DNA from: ARK-14 sp002899805
GTDB lineage: Archaea > Thermoproteota > Thermoprotei_A > Sulfolobales > Fervidicoccaceae
NCBI GenBank assembly: GCA_039793985.1
Contig: JBAMMC010000014.1
Location: 1 to 8,784 of the forward strand
DNA length: 8,784 nt
Reading direction: 5' to 3'
The notes beneath the pieces are model-generated. The model ran no database searches, was not told where the DNA came from, and was given only the letters and a program-made list of their open reading frames with translations. Position numbers and translations under genes: made by a program. Position 1 is the stretch's first letter. The number at the start of each line of letters is the position of its first letter. This document shows, piece by piece, positions 1-5,766 of the stretch.

Positions 1-1025
1 AATCTTCCTGGTCTCCTCAATGCAGGATCGACGGCGTTAGGTCTGTTCGTTGCTGCTATTACAATTACATCTCCCCTTGCTTCTAGACCATCCATGAGGG
101 CTAGAAGCTGGGCAACAACCCTTCTTTCTACTTCACCTACAACCTCATCTCTCTTTGGGGCTATCGCATCTATTTCATCAATGAAGATGATCGTTGGAGC
201 ATGTTTTTTAGCTTCCTCAAATATCTCCCTAAGTCTCTGCTCACTCTCCCCGTAGAATTTGCTCATGATTTCCGGTCCGTTTATTGATATAAAGTATGAT
301 TGAGTCTCATTCGCAACTGCTTTTGCTAAGAGTGTTTTTCCGGTGCCAGGAGGTCCATAGAGCAATACTCCTTTTGGAGGATCTATTCCAAGCCTTTTGA
401 AAACTTCAGGGTACTTGAGGGGTAGTTCAATCAGCTCTCTTACACGTTGAATGACATTCTTCAAACCACCTATATCTTCATAAGTAACTCTGGGCATCCT
501 GCCTGGCTCTATGGGTTTGTCCAAAACTTTAACATCTGTCTCTGGGGTCACTATAACTATACCCTGTGGCTTTGTCTGGATGACAGTGAAAGGTATAGCC
601 TGCCCAAGCACAGGAATGAGGATTGTGTCCCCTTCAACCAATGGGTAATCTACAAGTCTTCTCTTCACATAACTCACAAAGCTTTCCTCTATTTGTATAT
701 TGAAGCTGCTCGGAGCAAGCTTAACTGACTGAGCTGGTTTGGGGTTTGCTTTCCTCACTATTACTTTGTCACCTATTCCAACTCCAACGTTTTTTCTCAC
801 AAGTCCATCCATCCTAATGATGTCCATTCCCTGATCCTCCGTGTAGTTCGGCCATGCAACAGCTGCAGTCTTTCTTTTCCCTTCAATCTCAACAATATCT
901 CCAGGCTCAACTCCAATAGATTTTAGCAGACCCAGATCTATTCTAACTTTACCTCTCCCTACATCCTTTTGTTTAGCCTCAGCAACCCTCAGAACTAGTT
1001 CCTTTTTTTCGCTGCTTTCGGACAT
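1..1025 (-). CDS. cdc48: CDC48/VCP-like AAA+ ATPase, N-domain and start of D1 (3' part outside window)
   Basis: This is an ATP-driven protein unfoldase of the CDC48/p97/VAT family, a cytosolic hexamer that in archaea feeds substrates to the proteasome. About 341 residues are visible and the gene runs off the left edge. Residues 1-95 look like the double-psi-barrel part of the N-domain (LRVAEAKQKDVGRGKVRID, then VEPGDIVEIEGKRKTAA). Residues 100-170 form the second N-subdomain. D1 begins near YEDIGGL (182-188) with Walker A GPPGTGKT (224-231), Walker B IFIDEID (280-286), the sensor-1 motif AATNRP (324-329) and the LRRPGRF arginine-finger region at the cut. ATG at 1025 is chosen because AGGTGA lies 9 bases upstream. 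No broken frame is seen. The second ATPase domain, expected for this family, would lie outside the window, so full CDC48 architecture is inferred. A proteasomal ATPase (PAN) is unlikely because it lacks this N-domain. Confidence 0.96.
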   Translation of the reverse strand, partial: MSESSEKKELVLRVAEAKQKDVGRGKVRIDLGLLKSIGVEPGDIVEIEGKRKTAAVAWPNYTEDQGMDIIRMDGLVRKNVGVGIGDKVIVRKANPKPAQSVKLAPSSFNIQIEESFVSYVKRRLVDYPLVEGDTILIPVLGQAIPFTVIQTKPQGIVIVTPETDVKVLDKPIEPGRMPRVTYEDIGGLKNVIQRVRELIELPLKYPEVFKRLGIDPPKGVLLYGPPGTGKTLLAKAVANETQSYFISINGPEIMSKFYGESEQRLREIFEEAKKHAPTIIFIDEIDAIAPKRDEVVGEVERRVVAQLLALMDGLEARGDVIVIAATNRPNAVDPALRRPGR

Positions 1026-1034
1026 GTGCAAACT

Positions 1035-1040
1035 TCACCT
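1035..1040 (-). promoter_or_regulatory. Ribosome binding site of the CDC48 gene
   Basis: On the minus strand AGGTGA lies 9 bases before the ATG at 1025 and matches the archaeal 16S rRNA tail complement (GGAGGTGA). It supports that ATG as the start. Confidence 0.75.
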
Positions 1041-1078
1041 ATTGAGAACAAATCAATTATGTGATGTTAACTTTGTTT

Positions 1079-1093
1079 CTATTTATCTTTTTA
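1079..1093 (-). promoter_or_regulatory. Possible TATA/BRE promoter for the CDC48 gene
   Basis: The minus strand reads AAAAAGATAAATAGA here, an AT-rich TATA-like stretch preceded by purines. A start about 25 bases downstream would give a leader of roughly 30 bases containing the AGGTGA site. It is weakly conserved, and the gene could also receive read-through from the UPF0261 operon. Confidence 0.35.
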
Positions 1094-1130
1094 CCTAGGC
1101 AGTTAATAATATTGCTCATCATATTTGGCT

Positions 1131-1139
1131 TCAAAAAAG
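1131..1139 (-). terminator. Oligo-T terminator of the UPF0261 operon
   Basis: The minus strand reads CTTTTTTGA directly after the TAA stop at 1140-1142. A run of six T on the coding strand is the usual archaeal termination signal, and no hairpin is needed. Confidence 0.45.
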
Positions 1140-2552
1140 TTATATTTTGAGTGTCGCTAGCTCCCTATACCTTAAATTAGGAATTTCAGGAAGAATCCCC
1201 TTTTTCCATTCTTTTTTCATCATGGATTCAAGTAGTTTTGCGCTCAATATTGCTACTTCGGGATCGTTTATGTTGTGATCAACAATGATTAGGTCGACAT
1301 TAGGTCTCGATAAATCTAGCTTTTCCAAAAGACCTTCAAGTAAACGTTTGTCACTCTCTGGATCATACCAAGGCTTACTAGTTTTTTCAAAAGTTACTTC
1401 GTTTTCATGGAAATTCATTTTTTGGCAATATGCCCCTGGTGGAAAATTCTTTGGAGAAGCACTTGGGTCATTGTCTATTATACTAAAACCTTTTAAAGGA
1501 AATATGATGGCTGTGGGTCCTCTACTAGAATTCAGCCTTTCTCCCATGAGAATTCCCACCTTGTATAATTCCTCACCTGTTGCTCTAATGAGAGTGACTA
1601 ACCCTTTGCTGTGCTCGTAAGCGCATCGTTCTCTGAATTTTTCAGGAACCGTTTCTGGAGACCAAAAATTAATCATATCTACTGCTCCAGGAAGAACGAC
1701 TTGGGGAATCCCTTTAGAGCCTGCTTCGGTTAACCTAAATTTTCCTTCGTAACTGGCACTCAGCACACCTCCGGCAACCTCATCGACTAGTTCATGTGTA
1801 GTCACATCCAAAACGCCTTCTGCCATTCCTAGCTCAATCAACCTTTCCATCACATACCCGCCAGTTCTACCTAATGTATGAAAAGCTACAACATCATAAC
1901 CTGCTTTCGAAAGGTAGTCCTTAGCAACAATTATATGGGGTGTTGTGTTTCCAAATTGAGTTGCGAAGACGGTAGGAAGATGTTTGAAGGAGTGAGGAAC
2001 AGGAGAAGAGGCGCTGACTGCTGCGGCAGCGACTCTATTCAGAACTTCTGCTTCAATAGCATTAACTCTCTCTCCTCCACCGAGGTCGGAAATAGACCAA
2101 ACAGGAATGATGTCTGAACCTGCAATTAAAGATCCTGCCTCAGTAATCACTGTGGTTACTGCAAATTTTGGAAAGAACATTGGGAGTTCTCTCATCACTG
2201 AAACAACAAGAGAAAGACCGGTTGAACCTCCAATTCCAACAACTCCATCAATTTTGCCTTGGGAGAACAAATTTTTGAGAATTTTCCTTGCTCCAATAAT
2301 CATAATTTCTTGGGCCTTAGACCTGTCCATCGAACTAACTTCCTCAATACTTTTGCCTGCCGCTTTGGCTACTTCTTCATTTGTTACGTCAGGTCTTCCC
2401 AGTTTCGGGAGATATGAACGCATCGAAAGATCTATTAGAAGCCCCTTACCTCCATTAGCTTCAATCCTCTCTCTCAGATAATATCCTTCACATTCCTTAG
2501 TATCTAGGGTAGCTAAAATTGCTACAATAGGAGTCTTTTTCAAGCCTTCCAC
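1140..2552 (-). CDS. UPF0261 / Tm-1-like ATP-binding domain protein
   Basis: A 470-residue member of the UPF0261 family, whose plant representative is the N-terminal half of the tomato resistance protein Tm-1. The first domain (about 7-185) carries ATLDTK (14-19), MDRSKA, GIGGSTG (106-112), an LP..FPK..VTT segment (123-134), SDIIPVWSISDLGG and the Asn/Ala-rich helix. The second domain (about 193-405) carries FGNTTPHI, FHTLGRTGG (224-232), GVLDVTTHELVDE, GGVLSA, IPQVVLPGAVDMINF (282-296) and TLIRATGEE. Against the family pattern as I remember it, residues about 362-395 form an insertion between the S-I-I-D motif and the YDPESD segment. The start is a GTG at 2552 without a visible Shine-Dalgarno site, 2 bases after the stop of the TIM-barrel gene, so translation is probably coupled; a TTG at 2543 is an alternative. 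The catalytic role of the family is unknown to me. The TIM-barrel neighbour is its natural partner. Confidence 0.9.
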   Translation of the reverse strand: MEGLKKTPIVAILATLDTKECEGYYLRERIEANGGKGLLIDLSMRSYLPKLGRPDVTNEEVAKAAGKSIEEVSSMDRSKAQEIMIIGARKILKNLFSQGKIDGVVGIGGSTGLSLVVSVMRELPMFFPKFAVTTVITEAGSLIAGSDIIPVWSISDLGGGERVNAIEAEVLNRVAAAAVSASSPVPHSFKHLPTVFATQFGNTTPHIIVAKDYLSKAGYDVVAFHTLGRTGGYVMERLIELGMAEGVLDVTTHELVDEVAGGVLSASYEGKFRLTEAGSKGIPQVVLPGAVDMINFWSPETVPEKFRERCAYEHSKGLVTLIRATGEELYKVGILMGERLNSSRGPTAIIFPLKGFSIIDNDPSASPKNFPPGAYCQKMNFHENEVTFEKTSKPWYDPESDKRLLEGLLEKLDLSRPNVDLIIVDHNINDPEVAILSAKLLESMMKKEWKKGILPEIPNLRYRELATLKI

Positions 2553-2554
2553 TC

Positions 2555-3409
2555 TCAGCTAGAGATTTTTACGGTTTTAAACGCACGGATTTGCTCAGAA
2601 ACCGCCTTTTCTGTCGGAAGCCTCTCAAATGTAGTAGCACCAAAGAATCCATTTACACCTTTTACTCTTTCTGCTATGAATTTCCAGTCATCTAAATCCG
2701 CTATAGGACCGCCATGAACAAGCACAATAACATCAGACTTCAGACTCTTTGCCAATTCGATCCATTTTTGAGCCCTATCGGCTGCTTCTTTCAGAGAAAT
2801 GACAGTTCTAGCTCCAATCGTACCTTTGGCCGTTAAGCCGAAATGCAGAACCAAAACATCAGCACCAGCTTTGATCATGGAAGCTATGTCCTCCTCATCG
2901 AAAACGTATGGAGCAGTCAACATCCCGTATTCATTCGCTATCTTTATTGCCTCCACTTCTTTATCATAGCCCATTCCCGTTTCCTCTAGATTCCTCCTGA
3001 AGAGAGAATCTTTGTCAATTAACCCCACGGTTGGAAAGTTCTGTGCACCAGAGAAGCCCATTTCCTTCAGCTGAAGTATGAATTTCTTCATTCTAGCTCC
3101 TTGATAAAGAGGATGCGTGCCTGTTATTCCAGCTAAAACAGGTGTAGATTTAACAACGCTCAGAACTTCGGGGGCTAGCTCGAGCAGAACTTCATGCGCA
3201 TCACCGTAAGGCATGAGACCAGCAAGAGAACCAAAGCCTGCCATCCTATACCTTCCTGAATTATAAATTATGATGAGATCTGCTCCCGCAAGCTCCGCAA
3301 CTTTAGCGATTATACCGACGCCCGCGCCAACGCCGAGAATTGGCTCTCTTTTTGAGATCTTGTCGAACATACTTTCAAGGATTTTGTTTTTTGGAATATA
3401 TTCCACCAT
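2555..3409 (-). CDS. Phosphoenolpyruvate hydrolase-like TIM-barrel protein (Tm-1 C-terminal-domain homologue)
   Basis: About 284 residues with strong motifs of the PEP-hydrolase-like TIM-barrel family. In order: GVGAGVGIIAK (26-36), ADLIIIYNSGRYRMAG (43-58), LMPYGDAHE, TPVLAG (89-94), GFSGAQNFPTVGLID (118-132), LEETGMGYDKEV (141-152), TAPYVF (165-170), LHFGLTAKGTIGA (188-200), LVHGGPIA (230-237) and FGATTFERLPTE (256-267). The family name comes from a phosphonopyruvate-hydrolase-like fold; the true substrate is not established. ATG at 3409 is preferred because purine-rich GGGGATG lies about 6 bases upstream; an in-frame GTG at 3415 would add two residues. It is the first gene of an operon with the UPF0261 gene, whose start is 2 bases after this stop. 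In Tm-1-type proteins the equivalent domain follows UPF0261 in one chain, so the products probably form one complex. No defects are seen. Confidence 0.92.
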   Translation of the reverse strand: MVEYIPKNKILESMFDKISKREPILGVGAGVGIIAKVAELAGADLIIIYNSGRYRMAGFGSLAGLMPYGDAHEVLLELAPEVLSVVKSTPVLAGITGTHPLYQGARMKKFILQLKEMGFSGAQNFPTVGLIDKDSLFRRNLEETGMGYDKEVEAIKIANEYGMLTAPYVFDEEDIASMIKAGADVLVLHFGLTAKGTIGARTVISLKEAADRAQKWIELAKSLKSDVIVLVHGGPIADLDDWKFIAERVKGVNGFFGATTFERLPTEKAVSEQIRAFKTVKISS

Positions 3410-3426
3410 TTCCACATCCCCGTATT

Positions 3427-3452
3427 ATTTATTTAATAAAACTATTATAAAA
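3427..3452 (-). promoter_or_regulatory. Likely promoter of the TIM-barrel/UPF0261 operon
   Basis: On the minus strand the block upstream of the operon contains TTTATAAT (3452-3445) and TTTATTAAATAAAT (3440-3427). Both resemble archaeal TATA boxes. The first would give a leader of about 15 bases and the second a nearly leaderless message starting at the ATG at 3409. I cannot tell which is used. Confidence 0.45.
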
Positions 3453-3741
3453 AAATAATTATAGATGCTTTTTATCTAAGAAATAATTCAAAATGAGTAA
3501 AAGCATAATTCTATTTCGGAAAATAGATAACACCACAATGCCATTAAGAACCGTTAACAAAGAAGAGGTATTCATAAAGTAATTTCGGAGTTTTTTAAAG
3601 TTCTTGCTATAATTTTTTGAGAATTTTGTATTGGATAGTTCTCATCTGTGAAATGAAATCGATTTCTAACACAGTTTGATGATGCTCTTCACATATTAAT
3701 TGGATTAGATAGAAAAAGAGTACTCAAATGAAAGATGTGCC

Positions 3742-3747
3742 AAAAAA
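3742..3747 (-). terminator. Oligo-T terminator of tRNA-Gly
   Basis: Six consecutive T on the minus strand lie 6 bases beyond the discriminator base of the tRNA, a typical archaeal tRNA stop signal. Confidence 0.5.
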
Positions 3748-3753
3748 TGTTTA

Positions 3754-3829
3754 TGCGGCGGCCGGGATTTGAACCCGGGATCACCGGCTTGGAAGGCCGA
3801 CGTCCTAGTCCAGGCTAGACGACCGCCGC
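3754..3829 (-). tRNA. tRNA-Gly, anticodon TCC
   Basis: The minus strand folds as a complete cloverleaf of 76 bases. The acceptor arm is GCGGCGG paired with CCGCCGC plus discriminator A. The D stem is GTCT/GGAC. The anticodon stem TCGGC/GCCGG holds the seven-base loop CTTCCAA, giving anticodon TCC, which reads GGA (Gly). The variable loop is TGATC, and the T arm is CCGGG-TTCAAAT-CCCGG. There is no intron, and the CCA tail is not encoded. The very GC-rich stems in AT-rich surroundings suggest growth at high temperature. Confidence 0.97.
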
Positions 3830-3855
3830 TCTTCTATAGTTAAATTTTAAACTCC

Positions 3856-3863
3856 TTTATAAT
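3856..3863 (-). promoter_or_regulatory. Possible TATA box for tRNA-Gly
   Basis: The minus strand reads ATTATAAA about 30 bases before the tRNA 5' end, the spacing expected for a transcript starting just upstream of the mature tRNA. A second AT-rich block at 3843-3852 is closer and less well placed. Confidence 0.35.
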
Positions 3864-3924
3864 CTTTCTCGATGATTAACCTTTCCTTTGTCCTTTATTG
3901 AGTGAAGCTGAAGGTATCGATTGA

Positions 3925-3939
3925 GAAAAACTTAAATAT
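3925..3939 (+). promoter_or_regulatory. BRE/TATA promoter of the hydroxyacid dehydrogenase gene
   Basis: The run GAAAAA followed by CTTAAATAT matches the archaeal BRE plus TATA pattern. A transcript would start near 3960, downstream of the ATG at 3945, so the later ATG at 3981 must be the true start. Confidence 0.6.
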
Positions 3940-3967
3940 AATTCATGCTCATCGAGAAAAGAAATTT

Positions 3968-3973
3968 AAGGTG
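3968..3973 (+). promoter_or_regulatory. Ribosome binding site deciding the start of the hydroxyacid dehydrogenase
   Basis: AAGGTG lies 7 bases before the ATG at 3981. Residues upstream of that ATG in the longer frame do not resemble the family, while the sequence from it (ADIAILF) is a typical first beta strand. Confidence 0.65.
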
Positions 3974-3980
3974 TAAAATA

Positions 3981-4951
3981 ATGGCCGATATAGCAATTTT
4001 ATTTAAAATCGACGAAAAAGCACAAAGGTTTTTAGAAGAAAGTCAAATCTCCTTTTCAGTTTTTCAGGGTGACTCTTCTCTCGAAGAATGGATGGTTGAA
4101 CAGTTGAAAGAAGCAAAAGTGGCAATATTGTTTCCTGGTCAAAAATTCGGGGAGAGAGATTTAAAAATGCCCCTAAGTTGAAACTTCTTATTGTACATGG
4201 ATCGGGTTTGGACGCTGTCGATATGGGAGCAGCTTCAAAATATGGGGTCTGTGTTGCAAATGCACCTGATGCGATAGCAGAAGCAGTTGCCGAGCATGCA
4301 TTAGCCTTAGTTATGTCCTCACTCAGAAACATAGTTCAAGGAGATAGCTTAATTAGAAACGGAAAATGGGTTAGAGGGATACAAAGATCTTTAGTTGGCA
4401 GGAGCTTAAAGACTTTGAGCGTAGGCGTGGTAGGGTTAGGTCGAATAGGAAGCGAAGTCGCAAGAATATTTTCTGCTCTTGGTAACTCTGTCTCATACTG
4501 GGATAGAAGAAGAAAGCCAGAAATTGAACATGCATTAAAAGTGGAGTATAAGGATTTGAAAGATTTGCTTGCAACTTCAGATATAATCGTTGTTTCTATA
4601 GCTTTAGCTGAAAATACTAGAAAGCTTCTCGGTCCAGCAGAAATTTCTATGATTAAAAAGGGAGCTCTATTGGTAAACATCTCAAGAGGAGCAATTGTAG
4701 ATGAGAAATCTTTAATCGAAAGATTGAAAACTGGAGAAATAAGCGCAGCCCTAGACGTCTTCGAAGAAGAACCGATTAGTATTGACAACCCACTCATACA
4801 ATTTAAGAATGTCGTTATGACCCCACATATAGCTGGTTTTACAGAAGAAGCGCTAAGAGAGACTAGCATTTTCGTTGTTAAAAGTGCAATAGAATTTATA
4901 AAGAAAGGGAAGTTGCCATATACGACAGTTAATACGAATGCTTGTCTTTAG
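3981..4951 (+). CDS. D-2-hydroxyacid dehydrogenase (phosphoglycerate dehydrogenase / glyoxylate reductase-like), with a -1 frameshift near 4166
   Basis: A cytosolic NAD(P)-dependent oxidoreductase of the D-isomer 2-hydroxyacid dehydrogenase family. It is encoded in two overlapping frames: 3981-4181 and the -1 frame, which is open from 4166 to the stop at 4951. Joined at 4166 they give 323 residues, the normal family length, with the junction reading ERDLK-NAPKLKLLIVHGSG, just as the family continues. The Rossmann motif is GLGRIG (152-157). Catalytic residues are Arg236 (in NISRGAIVDE), the Glu in LDVFEEEP (262-264) and His283 (in TPHIAG). The segment after the second beta strand is YWDRRRK (173-179): the Asp favours NAD, while the arginines leave NADP possible. 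Apart from the one shift there is no decay, so a genuine pseudogene is unlikely. It may be a sequencing or assembly deletion in the A5 run, programmed frameshifting, or two polypeptides (a TTG at 4178 overlaps the TGA at 4179-4181). The substrate is not determined. Confidence 0.88.
4160..4166 (+). promoter_or_regulatory. Candidate -1 ribosomal slippery site T TTA AAA
   Basis: In the upstream frame the codons are GAT TTA AAA ATG, so the heptamer sits in the canonical X XXY YYZ phase. Slipping back one base makes the next codon AAT and enters the frame that stays open to 4951. A purine stretch GGGGAG (4149-4154) lies 5 bases upstream and could act like a Shine-Dalgarno stimulator. Downstream structure is weak: AAGT/ACTT (4175-4178 and 4183-4186). 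A missing A in the homopolymer would produce the same picture. Confidence 0.4.
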
Positions 4952-4973
4952 TATAGAAAACCTTGTAAGACTT

Positions 4974-4982
4974 CTTTTAAAC
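4974..4982 (+). promoter_or_regulatory. TATA box of the CdvB-like gene
   Basis: CTTTTAAAC lies just after the dehydrogenase stop. A transcript starting near 5005 would leave a leader of about 15 bases before the ATG at 5019, which supports that start over the ATG at 4938. Confidence 0.5.
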
Positions 4983-5018
4983 CTAAGAGTTACTTTATTC
5001 TTTAACAGGGACCAAAAA

Positions 5019-5684
5019 ATGTCTGCAATTGATAAATTCGGTAAGAAGTGGAGTCCTCAGGAATCCGAGAGCATATTCAGTAAGGTGAGAGATAGGATTG
5101 CTCCACCTCCACCAGTAAGATATAGAATCACGATGGCCCTCTTCAAAATAAAAATACAGAAGAACAGACTCGAATACACATTGAATAAGCTACAAGAAAG
5201 AGCGAACTCTCTATTTGAGAAGGTAGTAGATGCCCAAGTAAAGAAAGACACGGATAGAGCTGCTATGTATGCTTCAGAGGTAGCGGAAGTAAGAAAGGTC
5301 GCAAAGACGATATTGAGCTCGATATTTGCGCTAGAAAGGATTGGGCTTAGGCTCGAGACAGTGAGAGATGTTGGAGATCTCGTAACAGCCATGGGGCCTG
5401 TGGTTGGAGTTGTTAAAGAAGTTAAGCAGAACTTAATGGGAATTATGCCAGAAGTGGCCTTTGAACTTGGCGAAGTTGATGAGATACTTCAGTCAACTGT
5501 GACTGAACTTGGAGAGTTCACTGGAATTCAGATGAGCAACATATACGTATCAGACGAAGCCAAGAAAGTGATGGAGGAAGCATCTGCTATAGCCGAACAG
5601 AGGATGAAGGAACAGTTCCCAGAGCTACCAAGCGGAAGCTCTCTGAACCTGCCTGCCCCTCCTTCAGCAAATACCAATAAGTGA
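5019..5684 (+). CDS. CdvB paralogue, ESCRT-III/Snf7-like protein
   Basis: A 221-residue archaeal ESCRT-III protein, expected to polymerise on membrane during cell division or vesicle release and to be remodelled by the ATPase CdvC. The N-terminus is basic (FGKKW), followed by a linker with PPPP (29-32). A long charged helical hairpin follows at about 37-115 (ALFKIKIQKNRLEYTLNKLQ onwards, then SEVAEVRKVAKTI). Further helices run to about 167, including GEVDEILQSTVTELG (151-165). An acidic C-terminal helix ends in AEQRMKEQFPELP (192-204), and the short tail LNLPAPP may be an MIM2-like contact for CdvC. There is no winged-helix domain, so it resembles CdvB1/B2/B3 paralogues rather than full CdvB. 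The longer frame to 4938 would overlap the dehydrogenase end with an unlikely hydrophobic leader, so ATG 5019 is used. cdvA and cdvC are not in view, and the nearest AAA gene here is CDC48 on the other strand. Confidence 0.88.
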   Translation: MSAIDKFGKKWSPQESESIFSKVRDRIAPPPPVRYRITMALFKIKIQKNRLEYTLNKLQERANSLFEKVVDAQVKKDTDRAAMYASEVAEVRKVAKTILSSIFALERIGLRLETVRDVGDLVTAMGPVVGVVKEVKQNLMGIMPEVAFELGEVDEILQSTVTELGEFTGIQMSNIYVSDEAKKVMEEASAIAEQRMKEQFPELPSGSSLNLPAPPSANTNK

Positions 5685-5720
5685 CCAATTTTAGGTCATT
5701 ACACAATTTTTACGTTTTTT
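5680..5720 (+). terminator. Hairpin plus T-run terminator of the CdvB-like gene
   Basis: A stem AGTGACC (5680-5686) pairs with GGTCATT (5694-5700, one G-T pair) around a seven-base loop, overlapping the stop codon. It is followed by runs of five T (5707-5711) and six T (5715-5720). Confidence 0.6.
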
Positions 5721-5722
5721 AA

Positions 5723-5737
5723 ACAAAATTTATATAT
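5723..5737 (+). promoter_or_regulatory. BRE/TATA promoter of the TudS-like gene
   Basis: ACAAAA followed by TTTATATAT is a strong archaeal promoter pattern. Transcription should begin near 5758-5762, only 5-9 bases before the ATG at 5767, and no ribosome binding site is visible. This suggests a leaderless or nearly leaderless message. Confidence 0.6.
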
Positions 5738-5766
5738 TTTTGTTTGCTTATAAGTCTTGGTAATTT

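Larger units (their letters stand above)
3416..3753. other. AT-rich intergenic stretch between the operon promoter and tRNA-Gly
   Basis: About 340 bases without a convincing gene. The left end holds the operon promoter. A 29-codon frame (plus, 3493-3582) has ATG and TAA but no ribosome binding site or recognisable motif. T-rich runs on the plus strand (3590-3596 and 3613-3618) and a weak inverted repeat, TGAGAA (3618-3623) with TTCTCA (3639-3644), are present. The right end, read on minus, carries the T run that probably ends the tRNA transcript. Confidence 0.5.

Noticed and set aside
447..728. A 93-residue plus-strand frame opposite CDC48
   Set aside because: Antisense shadow of the conserved N-domain and D1 coding sequence; its translation shows no domain.
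1285..2481. Several plus-strand open frames opposite the UPF0261 gene
   Set aside because: They lie antisense to a well-conserved gene, have low-complexity Ser/Leu-rich translations and no family motifs.
3493..3582. A 29-codon frame (MSKSIILF to EEVFIK) in the intergenic stretch before tRNA-Gly
   Set aside because: No ribosome binding site, no recognisable motif, and a length expected by chance in AT-rich DNA.
3945..3980. Start of the dehydrogenase at ATG 3945
   Set aside because: It falls before the predicted transcription start, and a good ribosome binding site serves ATG 3981.
4938..5018. N-terminal extension of the CdvB-like protein to an ATG at 4938
   Set aside because: It would overlap the dehydrogenase end and lie upstream of the TATA box at 4974-4982; the 27 extra residues do not resemble ESCRT-III proteins.
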